Of a stretch of 64,000 nucleotides of DNA, positions 1 through 10,669 are shown piece by piece. Each line of letters begins with the position of its first letter. The stretch's first letter is position 1. This stretch comes from an uncultured Azohydromonas sp. (GTDB lineage Bacteria; Pseudomonadota; Gammaproteobacteria; Burkholderiales; Burkholderiaceae_C), in contig NZ_CALAOH010000019.1 of NCBI RefSeq assembly GCF_937926365.1, forward strand, positions 37,212 to 101,211. The letters are read 5' to 3'. The position numbers and the translations under genes were made by a program. The notes under the pieces are model-generated. The model worked only from the letters and a program-made list of their open reading frames with translations. It was not told where the DNA came from and did no database searches.

Positions 1-97
1 CTCAATGCAGGTTATGTCAACTCATGGAGGGCCGCTCGGCCCTCCGCTTGCCGCTCCATCCCCCACCAGCCCTCCGGCCGCGCAGGAGCTTCACGAC

Positions 98-1291
98 ATG
101 CCGCCCGTCATCCACAGCCTTCTGGAGACCGACCTCTACAAGTTCACGATGTGGCAGGCGATGCTGCACCGGCATCCGCGCACGCAGGCCCAATACCGCT
201 TCGTGTGCCGCAATCCCGAGGGTTTCAATCTCGGAGCGCTGCTGCCGCAGGTGGAACGCGAGCTCGATGCGCTGTGCGGCTTGTGCTTCACCAAGCCGGA
301 GCTGGCCTACCTGCGCTCGCTGCGCTTCATCAGCCCGGACTTCGTCGATTTCCTGCGCATCTTCAAGTTCCAGCGCGACTTCATCCGCGCCTGGGCCGAG
401 GGCGAGGAGTTGCACATCGTGGCCGAGGGGCCGCAGGTGCACGTGATGGGCTTCGAGATCTACGTGCTGGCCATCGTCAGCGAGCTGCACTACCGGCGCT
501 TCGACGCCGAGCCCGCGCTGGCCGAGGGGCGGCGGCGGCTGCACGACAAGATCGCCCGGCTGCAGGCCCTGGAGGCGGGACCGCGGCGGCGCCACCCCTT
601 CGAGATGTTCGATTTCGGCATCCGCCGCCGTTTCAGCGGTACCTGGCACCGCGAGGTGGTGGACCGCTTCCGGCAGGCGCTGCCGCAGTACTTCAAGGGC
701 ACCTCCAACGTGTTCCTGGCCGCCGAGTTGGGGCTGGTGCCCATCGGCACCATGGCGCACGAGTACCTGCAGATGTACCAGGCGGTGGGCGGCGTGCGGC
801 TGCGCGACCACCAGAAGGCGGCGCTGGAGGACTGGGTGCAGGAGTACCGCGGCGACCTGGGCACGGCGCTCACCGACGTGGTGGGCATGCGCGCCTTCCT
901 GGCCGACTTCGATCTCTACTTCGCCAAGCTCTTCGACGGCCTGCGCCACGACTCGGGCGACCCGGTCTGGTGGGGCGAACTGGCACTGGCGCACTACGAG
1001 AAGCTGCGCATCGACGCGCACACCAAGCGGCTGGTGTTCTCCGACGGCTTGAACGTGGACAAGGCGCTGGCCCTCTACCACCACTTCGCCGACCGCACGC
1101 AGTGCGGCTTCGGCATCGGCACGAACCTGACCAACGACGTGGGCCTGGCGCCGCTGAACATCGTCATGAAGCTGGTGCACTGCAACGGGCAGCCGGTGGC
1201 CAAGCTGTCCGACTCGCCGGGCAAGACGCTGGTGGACGACACCACCTTCCTGGCCTACCTGCGCCAGGTCTTCGACGCGCCGGCGCCCTGA
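98..1291 (+). CDS. pncB: Nicotinate phosphoribosyltransferase
   Basis: Converts nicotinate and PRPP to nicotinate mononucleotide in the Preiss-Handler salvage route to NAD; cytosolic. The 397-residue product has the usual bacterial PncB length. It begins with the family-typical ETDLYKFTM segment, which binds substrate. It carries GTSNVFLA and a TMAHEY segment whose His221 matches the phosphorylated histidine of the family, and FGIGTNLTND near the C-terminus. An open frame continues upstream to base 5, but ATG 98 has AGGAG at 84-88 and gives the conserved N-terminus, so I chose it. It stands alone, about 150 bp before the efflux operon. Confidence 0.95.
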   Translation: MPPVIHSLLETDLYKFTMWQAMLHRHPRTQAQYRFVCRNPEGFNLGALLPQVERELDALCGLCFTKPELAYLRSLRFISPDFVDFLRIFKFQRDFIRAWAEGEELHIVAEGPQVHVMGFEIYVLAIVSELHYRRFDAEPALAEGRRRLHDKIARLQALEAGPRRRHPFEMFDFGIRRRFSGTWHREVVDRFRQALPQYFKGTSNVFLAAELGLVPIGTMAHEYLQMYQAVGGVRLRDHQKAALEDWVQEYRGDLGTALTDVVGMRAFLADFDLYFAKLFDGLRHDSGDPVWWGELALAHYEKLRIDAHTKRLVFSDGLNVDKALALYHHFADRTQCGFGIGTNLTNDVGLAPLNIVMKLVHCNGQPVAKLSDSPGKTLVDDTTFLAYLRQVFDAPAP

Positions 1292-1437
1292 GGCTGCGCC
1301 GGCAAGGCCGCCCACTTGCTGCGCGCGGCGGGTGTCCCTCGCCGCGCCCTGCCCGCTTGCGCGGGCCGGCGGGAGGTTTTTCCCGCGACTTCGTCCAGGT
1401 CGCGCTGCTGCGATGCAGCATTCCGGAGAAACCCGTA

Positions 1438-1453
1438 GAATGAACGTTCATTC
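1438..1453. promoter_or_regulatory. Perfect 16-bp palindrome, likely TetR-family operator of the RND operon
   Basis: GAATGAACGTTCATTC is a perfect inverted repeat. It overlaps TAGAAT at 1436-1441, which resembles a -10 hexamer. Palindromes of the TGAACGTTCA type are typical binding sites of TetR-family repressors of RND pumps. A TetR gene is the last cistron of this operon, so autoregulation and pump repression are the natural inference. Confidence 0.7.
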
Positions 1454-1493
1454 AGTAAACGTTACCAGGCGTTCCTCCCGCCTGCTTCCTGCC

Positions 1494-2789
1494 ATGCCCC
1501 TGCTGCGTCCGCCCTATCGCCTGACCTTTTCCACCACCTTGCTGGCGCTGGCCTGCGCCACCGTCATGCTGGCAGGCTGTTCCAAGGGACAGAACCAGCA
1601 GGCGGCGCCGGCCGCGCCGCCGCCCGCGCAGGTGGGCGTGCTGACGGTGCAGGCGCAGCCGCTGACGCTGCGCACCGAGCTGGCGGGCCGGACCTCGCCC
1701 TACCTGGTGGCGGAGGTACGGCCGCAGGTGGGCGGGATCATCCAGAAGCGGCTGTTCGAGGAAGGAAGCTTCGTCAAGGCCGGGCAGACGCTCTACCAGA
1801 TCGACCCCGCCACGCTGCAAGCCGAGCTGGAAAGCGCCCGCGCCTCGTTGGCCAAGGCGCAGGCCAACGTCGCCACCGCCGAGCTGCGCGCGCGGCGCTA
1901 CGACGAGCTGGTGGCCATCGACGCGGTGAGCAAGCAGTCGCGCGACGACGCGCAAGCCGCATTGCTGCAGGCCCGGGCCGACGTCGCCACCGCGAGCGCG
2001 GCGGTGCGCACGGCGCAGATCCGCGTGGAGTACGCCCGCGTGAGCGCGCCCATCTCCGGCATCGCCGGGCGCTCCACCGTCACGCCCGGCGCGCTGGTCA
2101 CGGCCAGCCAGGCCGCGGCGCTGGTGACGGTGCAGCAGCTCGACCCGATCTACGTGGACATCCAGCGCGCCAGCGCTGAACTGCTGCAGCTGCAGAAGGC
2201 CTTTGCCGCCGGCAAGCTGCAGCGCATCGACGCCGGCCGCGCCCGCGTCAAGCTGCAGCTCGAGGACGGCAGCGACTACGCGGTGGAAGGCACGCTCAAG
2301 TTCGCCGAGGCCACCGTGGACCCCAGCACCGGCAACGTCACGCTGCGCGCCGTGTTCCCCAACCCCAAGGGCACGCTGCTGCCGGGCATGTACGTGCGCG
2401 CGCTGCTGGACGAGGGCTCGACGCAGCAGGCCATCCTGGTGCCGCAGCGCGCCATCACGCGCGACCCCAAGGGCAACGCCCTGGCCATGGTGCTGGGCGA
2501 AGGCAACAAGGTCACGCCGCGCCCGCTCAAGGTGGACCGCGTCGTGGGCGACCAGTGGCTGGTCAGCGAAGGCCTCAAGCCCGGCGACCAGCTGATCGTG
2601 GATGGCCTGCAGAAGGTGCGCCCCGGCGCGACCGTGACGCCGGTGCCCGTGTCGGCCTCGGCGCCGGCCTCGGGCGTCCCGGGCGCGCCGGCCGGCGCGG
2701 CGGCTTCCGCCTCGGCCCCGGCCGGTGGCCTCGCCGTGGCCCCTGCCGCCTCCTCGGCCTCCGGCGTCGCGCCGACCGCCGCCAACTGA
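1494..2789 (+). CDS. RND efflux periplasmic adaptor lipoprotein (AcrA/MexA family)
   Basis: Membrane-fusion protein linking the inner-membrane RND pump to the outer-membrane channel. The N-terminus is a lipoprotein signal ending in the lipobox LAGC. Then come the lipoyl/barrel-sandwich halves (SPYLVAEVRPQVGGII, GQTLYQIDP), an alpha-helical hairpin rich in Ala, Gln and Arg, and beta-barrel and membrane-proximal domains (VDPSTGNVTLRAVFPNP, LVPQRAI). The C-terminal 50 residues are an Ala/Ser/Pro tail. ATG 1494 gives a normal signal peptide. ATG 1440 in the same frame has GGAG at 1425-1428 but lies inside the proposed operator and -10, so I prefer 1494 while leaving 1440 open. First gene of a four-gene operon. 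Confidence 0.9.
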   Translation: MPLLRPPYRLTFSTTLLALACATVMLAGCSKGQNQQAAPAAPPPAQVGVLTVQAQPLTLRTELAGRTSPYLVAEVRPQVGGIIQKRLFEEGSFVKAGQTLYQIDPATLQAELESARASLAKAQANVATAELRARRYDELVAIDAVSKQSRDDAQAALLQARADVATASAAVRTAQIRVEYARVSAPISGIAGRSTVTPGALVTASQAAALVTVQQLDPIYVDIQRASAELLQLQKAFAAGKLQRIDAGRARVKLQLEDGSDYAVEGTLKFAEATVDPSTGNVTLRAVFPNPKGTLLPGMYVRALLDEGSTQQAILVPQRAITRDPKGNALAMVLGEGNKVTPRPLKVDRVVGDQWLVSEGLKPGDQLIVDGLQKVRPGATVTPVPVSASAPASGVPGAPAGAAASASAPAGGLAVAPAASSASGVAPTAAN

Positions 2790-2808
2790 TCACGCGAGTC
2801 GCTTCCCC

Positions 2809-5800
2809 ATGTCACGCTTCTTCATCGATCGGCCCATCTTCGCGTGGGTGATCGCCATCATCATCATGCTGGCCGGCGCGCTGGCCATCCGCACGCTGGC
2901 CATCGAGCAGTACCCGCCGATTGCGCCGCCGCAGATCACCATCAACGCGACCTACCCCGGCGCCTCGGCCAAGACGCTGGAGGACACGGTCACGCAGATC
3001 ATCGAGCAGCGCATGAAGGGGCTCGATGGCCTGACCTACATGTCCTCGACCAGCGACTCGCAGGGCAACGTCGCCATCACGCTGACCTTCCAGGCCGGCA
3101 CCAACGCCGACATCGCGCAGGTGCAGGTGCAGAACAAGCTCGCCGCGGCCACCTCGCTGCTGCCGCAGGAGGTGCAGCGCCAGGGCGTGCAGGTGGTCAA
3201 GAGCCGCATCAACTTCCTGATGGTGCTGGGCTTCGTGTCGGAAGACGGCCGCATGGACCGCAACGACATCGCCGACTACGTGTCCTCGCAGGTGGTGGAC
3301 CCGCTCAGCCGCGTTCCCGGCGTGGGCGAGGTGACCCTGTTCGGCGCGCAGTACGCGATGCGGATCTGGCTGGACCCAACCAAGCTCGACCAGTACCGGC
3401 TCACGCCCGCTGACGTCGCCGCCGCCATCCGCGCGCAGAACGCGCAGGTCTCGGCCGGCCAGATCGGCGCCGCGCCGGCGCAGGCCGGGCAGCAGCTCAA
3501 CGCCACCGTGACGGCGCAGACGCGGCTGCAGACGCCGCGGCAGTTCGAGGCCATCCTGCTCAAGACCACCGCCGACGGCGCGCAGGTGCACCTGCGCGAC
3601 GTGGCACGGGTGGAGATCGGTGCCGAGAACTACTCCCTGGAGTCCCGCTACAACGGCAAGCCCGCTGCGGGTGTGGCGCTGCGCCTGGCCACCGGTGCCA
3701 ACGCGCTGGACACGGCCGACGCGGCCCGCGCCGAGCTCGCGCGGCTGGAAAAGAACTTCCCCGCCGGCCTGAAGGCCGTCGTCGCCTACGACACCACGCC
3801 CTTCGTGCGCCTGTCCATCGAGGAGGTGGTCAAGACGCTGGTCGAGGCCGTGGTGCTGGTGTTCCTGGTGATGTTCCTGTTCCTGCAGAACTTCCGCGCC
3901 ACGCTGATCCCCACGATCGCCGTGCCGGTGGTGCTGCTGGGCACCTTCGGCGTGATGTCGGTGGCGGGCTTCTCCATCAACACGCTGACCATGTTCGGCC
4001 TGGTGCTGGCCATCGGCCTGCTGGTGGACGACGCCATCGTGGTGGTGGAGAACGTCGAGCGCGTGATGACCGAGGAAGGGCTCTCGCCGCGCGAGGCCAC
4101 GCGCAAGTCGATGGGCCAGATCACCGGCGCGCTGATCGGCATCGCGCTGGTGCTCAGCGCCGTGCTGGTGCCCATGGCCTTCTTCGGCGGCTCCACCGGC
4201 GTGATCTACCGCCAGTTCTCCATCACCATCGTCTCGGCCATGGCGCTGTCGGTGCTGGTGGCGCTGATCCTCACGCCGGCGCTGTGCGCCACCATCCTCA
4301 AGCCGCTGCACCGCGGCGAGCACCACGCGCACGGCCGTTTCTTCACCTGGTTCAACCGCACCTTCGAGCGCGGCACGCAGGGCACGCAGCGCAACGTCTC
4401 GCGCATCCTGAGCCGGCGCAAGCGCTGGCTGCTGGTGTACGGCCTGATCGTGCTGGGCCTGGCGGCGCTGTTCGCGCGGCTGCCGCAGTCCTTCCTGCCT
4501 GACGAGGACCAGGGCATCCTGTTCACGCAGATCCAGCTGCCCGCCGGCGCCACGCAGCAGCGCACGCTGCAGGTGATCGAGCGCGTGGAGAAGCACTTCC
4601 TGGAAACGGAAGCCTCGCGCGTGCAGTCCATCTTCACCGTGGCGGGCTTCAGCTTCGCCGGCCGCGGAGAAAACATGGGCATCGGCTTCGTGCGCATGAA
4701 GGACTGGAGCGAGCGCACCAAGCCCGAGGACAACGTGCGCGCCATCGCCGGCCGCGCCATGGGGACCTTCATGCAGTGGCGTGACGCCATGGCCTTCGCC
4801 TTCGCGCCGCCGGCGGTGATCGAGCTGGGCAACGCCACGGGCTTCGAGTTCTACCTGCAGGACCAGGCCGGACTGGGCCACGAGGCGCTGATCCAGGCGC
4901 GCAACCAGTTCCTGGGCATGGCGGCGCAGGAGCCCACGCTCGCCGGCGTGCGCCCCAACGGGCTGGACGACTCGCCGCAGCTGCGCATCGACGTGGACCA
5001 GGCCAAGGCCGGCGCGCTGGGCGTGACGGTGGCCTCGATCAACGAGCTGCTGGCCACCGCCTGGGGCGGTTCCTACGTGGACGACTTCATCGACCGCGGC
5101 CGCGTCAAGCGCGTGTACATGCAGTCCGACGCGCCCTTCCGCATGCAGCCCGAGGACCTCAACGACTGGAAGGTGCGCAACGCGCAGGGGCAGATGGTGC
5201 CGTTCAACGCCTTCGCCACCGCCCACTGGGAGCTGGGCTCGCCGCGCCTGGAGCGCTTCAACGGCGTGGGCGCGGTGCAGATCCAGGGCCAGGCCGCGCC
5301 GGGCACCAGCTCGGGCGAAGCGCTCAAGACCGTGGAGCGGCTGGCGGCGCAGCTGCCGCCGGGCTTCAACGTCGCCTTCAGCGGCCTGTCGTACCAGGAG
5401 CGCCTCTCCGGCTCGCAGGCGCCGGCGCTGTACGCGATCTCGATCCTGGTCGTGTTCCTGTGCCTGGCCGCGCTGTACGAGAGCTGGTCCATCCCCTTCG
5501 CGGTGATGCTGGTGGTGCCGCTGGGCGTGCTGGGCGCGGTGCTGGCCGCCTTCGGCCGCGGGCTGAGCAACGACGTGTACTTCCAGGTCGGCCTGCTGGT
5601 GACGGTGGGCCTGTCGGCGAAGAACGCGATCCTGATCGTGGAGTTCGCCAAGGACCTGGTCGAGCAGGGCCACGGGCTCGTGGAGGCCACGCTGGAGGCG
5701 GTGCGGCTGCGGTTGCGCCCGATCCTGATGACCTCGCTGGCCTTCGGCCTGGGCGTGATGCCGCTGGCGCTGGCCTCCGGCGCGGGCTCCGGCAGCCAGA

Positions 5801-5973
5801 ACGCCATCGGCACCGGCGTGCTGGGCGGCATGCTCGCCGCCACGGTGCTGGGCATCTTCTTCGTGCCGCTGTTCTTCGTCGTCGTGCGCAGCCGCTTCAA
5901 GGGCAAGCGCGCGCCTTCGGCCGCCGATTCGGCCGGCATCTCCAACGCCGGCACGGTGGGTGACCATGCCTGA
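2809..5973 (+). CDS. RND multidrug efflux pump, inner-membrane subunit (AcrB/HAE1 family)
   Basis: Proton-driven drug exporter of the hydrophobe/amphiphile efflux-1 class, 1054 residues, the usual AcrB length. It starts with the diagnostic MSRFFIDRPIFAWVIAI first membrane helix. The second helix cluster contains GLLVDDAIVVVENVER, placing the proton-relay aspartates at 407 and 408 exactly as in E. coli AcrB. The C-terminal repeat holds LVTVGLSAKNAILIVEFAKDL and RLRPILMTSLAF. It lies 19 bp after the adaptor and overlaps the outer-membrane-factor gene by a few bases, so all parts should be made together. Confidence 0.96.
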   Translation: MSRFFIDRPIFAWVIAIIIMLAGALAIRTLAIEQYPPIAPPQITINATYPGASAKTLEDTVTQIIEQRMKGLDGLTYMSSTSDSQGNVAITLTFQAGTNADIAQVQVQNKLAAATSLLPQEVQRQGVQVVKSRINFLMVLGFVSEDGRMDRNDIADYVSSQVVDPLSRVPGVGEVTLFGAQYAMRIWLDPTKLDQYRLTPADVAAAIRAQNAQVSAGQIGAAPAQAGQQLNATVTAQTRLQTPRQFEAILLKTTADGAQVHLRDVARVEIGAENYSLESRYNGKPAAGVALRLATGANALDTADAARAELARLEKNFPAGLKAVVAYDTTPFVRLSIEEVVKTLVEAVVLVFLVMFLFLQNFRATLIPTIAVPVVLLGTFGVMSVAGFSINTLTMFGLVLAIGLLVDDAIVVVENVERVMTEEGLSPREATRKSMGQITGALIGIALVLSAVLVPMAFFGGSTGVIYRQFSITIVSAMALSVLVALILTPALCATILKPLHRGEHHAHGRFFTWFNRTFERGTQGTQRNVSRILSRRKRWLLVYGLIVLGLAALFARLPQSFLPDEDQGILFTQIQLPAGATQQRTLQVIERVEKHFLETEASRVQSIFTVAGFSFAGRGENMGIGFVRMKDWSERTKPEDNVRAIAGRAMGTFMQWRDAMAFAFAPPAVIELGNATGFEFYLQDQAGLGHEALIQARNQFLGMAAQEPTLAGVRPNGLDDSPQLRIDVDQAKAGALGVTVASINELLATAWGGSYVDDFIDRGRVKRVYMQSDAPFRMQPEDLNDWKVRNAQGQMVPFNAFATAHWELGSPRLERFNGVGAVQIQGQAAPGTSSGEALKTVERLAAQLPPGFNVAFSGLSYQERLSGSQAPALYAISILVVFLCLAALYESWSIPFAVMLVVPLGVLGAVLAAFGRGLSNDVYFQVGLLVTVGLSAKNAILIVEFAKDLVEQGHGLVEATLEAVRLRLRPILMTSLAFGLGVMPLALASGAGSGSQNAIGTGVLGGMLAATVLGIFFVPLFFVVVRSRFKGKRAPSAADSAGISNAGTVGDHA

Positions 5974-7447
5974 GATCCAGAACCCCATGACGAGCTCCTT
6001 CCGTCCCCGCCTGGCCGCGCTGGCGCTGGCTTCCCTGACCTTCCTGGGCGGCTGTGCCAGCCTGGCGCCGACCTACGAGCGCCCGGCCGCACCGGTGCCG
6101 ACGCAACTGGGCGAGGCCGCGGCCGAGGCGCCGGCGGTGCCGGTGGCCGATCTGGGCTGGCAGGCTTTCTTCGCCGACGCGCGGCTGCAGCAGGCCATCG
6201 AGCTGGCCCTGCGGAACAACCGCGACCTGCGCATCGCCGCGCTCAACATCGAGCGCGCCCGCGGCCTGTACGGCGTGCAGTCTGCCGACACGCTGCCCTC
6301 GGTGGGCGTGGCCGCCGGTGAAAACGCGCAGCGCGTGCCCAGCGATCTGAGCACCACCGGCCAAGGCCGGGTGACGCGCCAGTACAGCGCGACGCTGGGC
6401 TTCAGCGCCTACGAGCTGGACCTGTTCGGCCGCGTGCGCAGCCTGCGCGAGGCCTCGCTGCAGCAGGTGTTCGCCACCGAGGCGGCGCGGCGCACCACGC
6501 ACATCGGCCTGGTGTCGCAGGTGGCCGGCAGCTGGCTGACGCTGGCCGCGGACCGCGCGCGGCTGGAGCTGGCGCAGGCCACGCTCAAGAGCCAGGGCGA
6601 CACGCTGCGGCTGACCGAGCGGCGCCACGAGCTGGGCGTGTCCTCCGACCTGGACGTGCAGCGCGCGCGCACCACGGTGGAGTCGGCCCGCGCCGACGTC
6701 GCGCGCTACGCCGGCCAGGTGCAGGCCGACCTGCAGGCGCTGCAGCTGCTGCTGGGTGCGCCGCTGCCGCCGGAAGCGATGCCGGGCACGGAAGCCACGG
6801 CGCTGGCCTTCGCGCCGCTGCCCGCGGGGCTGGGCTCGGAGGTGCTGCTGCAGCGCCCGGACGTGATGCAGGCCGAGCGCGACCTGCAGGCGGCCAACGC
6901 CACCATCGGCGCGGCGCGCGCGGCCTTCTTCCCGCGCATCTCGCTCACGGCCTCGGTGGGCACGGCCAGCTCCTCGCTGTCGGGGCTGTTCGGCGCGGGC
7001 TCGGGCATCTGGAGCTTCGTGCCGCAGCTGGCGCTGCCGATCTTCGACAACGGCCGCAACCGCTCCAACCTGCAGGTGGCGCAGGCCGACCGCGACATCC
7101 GCGTCGCGGCCTACGAGCGCAGTATCCAGGCCGCCTTCCGCGAGGTGGCGGACGGGCTGTCGCAGCGCCAGAGCCTGGTGGAGCAGCTTGCGGCGCAGCG
7201 GGCGCTGGAGGAAGCGGCGTCGCGGGCGCAGTTCCTGTCACAGGCCCGCTTCGAGCGCGGGGTGGACGACTTCCTGAGCGTGCTGGACGCGCAGCGTTCG
7301 CTGTACGCGGCGCAGCAGGGGCGCATCTCCACTGCGCTGGCGCAGCAGCTCAATGCCGTGACGCTGTACAAGGCCCTGGGCGGTGGTTGGGAAGCGACCA
7401 CGCGCACCGCGGCGGCCGGGGACACGCCGGCTGCCGTCGCACGCTGA
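5966..7447 (+). CDS. Outer-membrane efflux lipoprotein (OprM/NodT family)
   Basis: TolC-like trimeric exit duct for the preceding RND pump. The signal peptide ends in a lipobox (LGGC), followed by the SLAPTYERP start typical of OprM/CusC proteins. Two repeats of long helices and beta strands follow, including ELDLFGRVRSLREA in the first half and LPIFDNGRNRSNL in the second. ATG 5966 overlaps the pump gene by 8 bp and is preceded by GGTGGG. GTG 5960 and ATG 5987 are alternatives in the same frame. The stop overlaps the regulator start (TGATG), pointing to translational coupling. Confidence 0.92.
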   Translation: MPEIQNPMTSSFRPRLAALALASLTFLGGCASLAPTYERPAAPVPTQLGEAAAEAPAVPVADLGWQAFFADARLQQAIELALRNNRDLRIAALNIERARGLYGVQSADTLPSVGVAAGENAQRVPSDLSTTGQGRVTRQYSATLGFSAYELDLFGRVRSLREASLQQVFATEAARRTTHIGLVSQVAGSWLTLAADRARLELAQATLKSQGDTLRLTERRHELGVSSDLDVQRARTTVESARADVARYAGQVQADLQALQLLLGAPLPPEAMPGTEATALAFAPLPAGLGSEVLLQRPDVMQAERDLQAANATIGAARAAFFPRISLTASVGTASSSLSGLFGAGSGIWSFVPQLALPIFDNGRNRSNLQVAQADRDIRVAAYERSIQAAFREVADGLSQRQSLVEQLAAQRALEEAASRAQFLSQARFERGVDDFLSVLDAQRSLYAAQQGRISTALAQQLNAVTLYKALGGGWEATTRTAAAGDTPAAVAR

Positions 7448-8046
7448 TGGCCCCGCTGACCGACACCGAGCGCGCCGAGCAGCGCCGCCAGCAGGTGCTA
7501 GACGCCGCGGCGCAGTGCTTCCGCGCGCACGGCTTCCACGGCGCGAGCATGGCGGAGATCGCGCGCACGGCGGGCATGAGCCCGGGCCACATCTACAACC
7601 TGTTCGAGAACAAGGAAGAGCTGATCGCCGCCATCGTGGCGCGCGACCAGGCGCTGTGGCTGGCCAGGGCCGAGGCCATGCTGCGCGAACCCGACGTGGC
7701 TCGGGCCATGCTCGACGGGGTGTGCAACGGCGTGAGCGACTGCACCGCCCTGCCCGATGCCGCGCTGCGGCTGGAAGTGGCGGCGGAAGCGGGACGCAAC
7801 CCCAAGCTCGCCGCCATGGTGCAGGCTGCCGACGCCGCCAGCCGCGAGCGCTGCGAGGCGCTGCTGCGCGCGGCGCTGAACCAGCGCGGCTTGTCCATCG
7901 ACGCGGCCACGCTGCGCGCCCGCGCCTCGGTGCTGGCCGCGCTGTTCGACGGGCTCATGGTGCGCAGCGTGCGCGACCCGGCCATGGACAAGCCAAAGCT
8001 GGTGACGCAGATCCGGCGCTTGGTGCAGGCGCTGATCGAGGCTTGA
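7447..8046 (+). CDS. TetR/AcrR-family regulator of the RND operon
   Basis: 199 residues. The N-terminal 60 residues form the TetR DNA-binding domain: QQVLDAAAQCFRAHGFHGASMAEIARTAGMSPGHIYNLFENKEEL, with the helix-turn-helix around residues 30-50. The C-terminal region is the variable ligand-binding domain. The start overlaps the stop of the outer-membrane-factor gene. A TetR gene as the last cistron of the operon, rather than divergent from it, implies self-limiting control. The proposed target is the palindrome at 1438-1453. The inducing ligand cannot be read from the sequence. Confidence 0.88.
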   Translation: MAPLTDTERAEQRRQQVLDAAAQCFRAHGFHGASMAEIARTAGMSPGHIYNLFENKEELIAAIVARDQALWLARAEAMLREPDVARAMLDGVCNGVSDCTALPDAALRLEVAAEAGRNPKLAAMVQAADAASRERCEALLRAALNQRGLSIDAATLRARASVLAALFDGLMVRSVRDPAMDKPKLVTQIRRLVQALIEA

Positions 8047-8122
8047 CCGAACCCTGGGGCAGGGCATTATTCGCCAGAGCACAGGGTTCAACAACATACA
8101 CGAATCTACGAAACCCCTGGTT

Positions 8123-8152
8123 GCCCGCGAATTCCGTCGATTGCGGGCTTTT
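8123..8152 (+). terminator. Rho-independent terminator after the RND operon
   Basis: GCCCGC (8123-8128) pairs with GCGGGC (8143-8148), with an extra AAT/ATT pairing inside, followed by TTTT. It lies 77 bp after the TetR stop. From here to 8432 I see no gene, only moderately AT-richer sequence without a convincing reading frame. Confidence 0.65.
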
Positions 8153-8432
8153 CCCTGATCTGACTGCCTTCCCCTGCTCTTGCTCCTTCACTGGGTTTGG
8201 CCGTTCGCTTCCTGGTTGCCCTGGACGCGGCCGCTACAGAGCGTTCCTCGCCCTGCGATTCTTGGGATGCGGGCCGGCTGTGTGAGGAGGTTTAAGGGGA
8301 ATACAGGCTTGGCAACAGGTGCGGTCTCGCGAGTTTGGGTGAGGTTGGTATTTGGAAAGCTACGTGTATGTTGTGATTCATCGCTTCCAACCTCGGGAGC
8401 TCCGTGTGTCGGCCTCGAACACCCATGGGCAC

Positions 8433-8461
8433 AAAAAACCGGCCGCGCAAGGCGGCCGGTT
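8433..8461 (-). terminator. Rho-independent terminator of the phasin-like gene
   Basis: AACCGGCCGC (8437-8446) pairs perfectly with 8452-8461 across a 5-base loop. The A-run at 8433-8438 becomes a U-run on the minus-strand transcript. It lies about 20 bp after the stop at 8481. Confidence 0.85.
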
Positions 8462-8480
8462 CGGTAGGGCCCGTGAGCTT

Positions 8481-8834
8481 TCAAACCGTCGGGGGCGTGG
8501 CCGTCGTGGCGGTGGCTTGGCGGGTGGCCTGCTGCGTCGCCTTGGCCAGCGTGGTGGGCGCCTGCTGCATCAGCGTGGCACCGCCCTGGCCGAGTTCCAT
8601 GAGGAACTCCATGTAGTTCTTCATCAAACCCATCATCAGGTCGGCAATCGCGTTGGGCGCCACCGGCATCGGCGCCAACGTGGCGGGCGACTGCTGCATG
8701 AAGATGCGTTGCGCCTGGGTCATCGCCTGCGACACCACCTCGGGCGACAGGGAGAACTTGGTGAACAGTTCGAGATTGGATTGAGCCAGCTTGGTAAACG
8801 GGGCCATGAACGGCTGCATCAGGTCGGTGGACAT
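8481..8834 (-). CDS. Small phasin-like protein
   Basis: 117 residues, with no signal peptide or membrane segment. The composition resembles small polyhydroxyalkanoate granule-associated phasins: amphipathic helices (FMAPFTKLAQSNLELFTKFSLSPE, LMMGLMKNYMEFLMELGQGG) and a Thr/Ala/Gln-rich C-terminal tail. No PHA genes lie nearby, so the granule role is inference from helix pattern and size. It has its own strong terminator and a 245-bp region shared with a divergent gene. Alternatively it is an unrelated small helical protein. Confidence 0.5.
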   Translation of the reverse strand: MSTDLMQPFMAPFTKLAQSNLELFTKFSLSPEVVSQAMTQAQRIFMQQSPATLAPMPVAPNAIADLMMGLMKNYMEFLMELGQGGATLMQQAPTTLAKATQQATRQATATTATPPTV

Positions 8835-9079
8835 GGAGGGTGGCTCCTGAAGTCGTGAACAGAGTCAGGGCCCGCCGCCGGCTGCGCCAGCCCGGGCCTG
8901 CGAAACAACCCCGTCGGCAACGGCAACCAGCCCGCAGGGGCCGCTCGGGGTTTGTACGGATACAGCACGTGGCGCTCCCGCTCCACCGCGCGCGACGGCC
9001 GGCAGGACGCACCGCCCGCGCATCGATGCCGAAGGCCCCCGACTGCCTCAGGCACGGCAACCGTGGTGACAATCGAAGC

Positions 9080-9514
9080 ATGGTTGCAAAGCCTTTTCTT
9101 GCGGTCGGCGCTCTGCTGCTGACCTTTACCGTCTCCGCGCACGCCGCGGCCGATCCCGACAAGCTGCGCTGCGTGGCGGCGCTCAAACTGCATTCCAACG
9201 ACCTGGCGCAGCAGGTGAAGGAAGGTGACGCGGCGCGCCGCCCCGAGTTGCTGCAGGTGCTGCGCCAGGGTGGCGCCTTCATTGGCGAGGCTTACCTGCA
9301 GCGCGCGCTGGGCAACGAGGACCAGGCCAAGGCAGAGCTGGCCCAGGCTGAGGCCAGCGTGCGCGCGCTGCCGGCGCCACAGGTCCAGGCACTGCGCAGC
9401 CAGTGCGGCGCCCGGGCCAACACCATGATCGAGAACGCTCCGGGCTGGCAGCGCATGGTGATCGACCGCTTCGCCCAGGCGCGCATGGACAAGCTGCTGC
9501 GCCAGACGCACTGA
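9080..9514 (+). CDS. Secreted hypothetical protein
   Basis: 144 residues. A clear Sec signal peptide (MVAKPFLAVGALLLTFTVSAHA, cleavage expected after AHA) precedes a mostly helical, Ala/Gln-rich periplasmic domain with two cysteines (in KLRCVAAL and RSQCGAR) that could form a disulfide. I do not recognise a family. The frame extends upstream to 8840, but ATG 9080 gives the signal peptide and is the sensible start. It is divergent from the phasin-like gene and convergent with ada. Confidence 0.65.
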   Translation: MVAKPFLAVGALLLTFTVSAHAAADPDKLRCVAALKLHSNDLAQQVKEGDAARRPELLQVLRQGGAFIGEAYLQRALGNEDQAKAELAQAEASVRALPAPQVQALRSQCGARANTMIENAPGWQRMVIDRFAQARMDKLLRQTH

Positions 9515-9544
9515 CTCGACCTGGCACTTCGGGCGCCGCCCGGC

Positions 9545-10669
<1,125 letters not shown>

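Noticed and set aside
2812..5988. 1058-codon open frame on the minus strand
   Set aside because: Mirror image of the acrB-like gene. It is a His/Arg/Gln-rich low-complexity product without domains; GC-rich third positions keep the opposite frame open.
8153..8432. Short plus-strand frames after the RND operon (such as 8180-8467)
   Set aside because: No RBS, odd composition, and they run into the terminator of the opposite gene.
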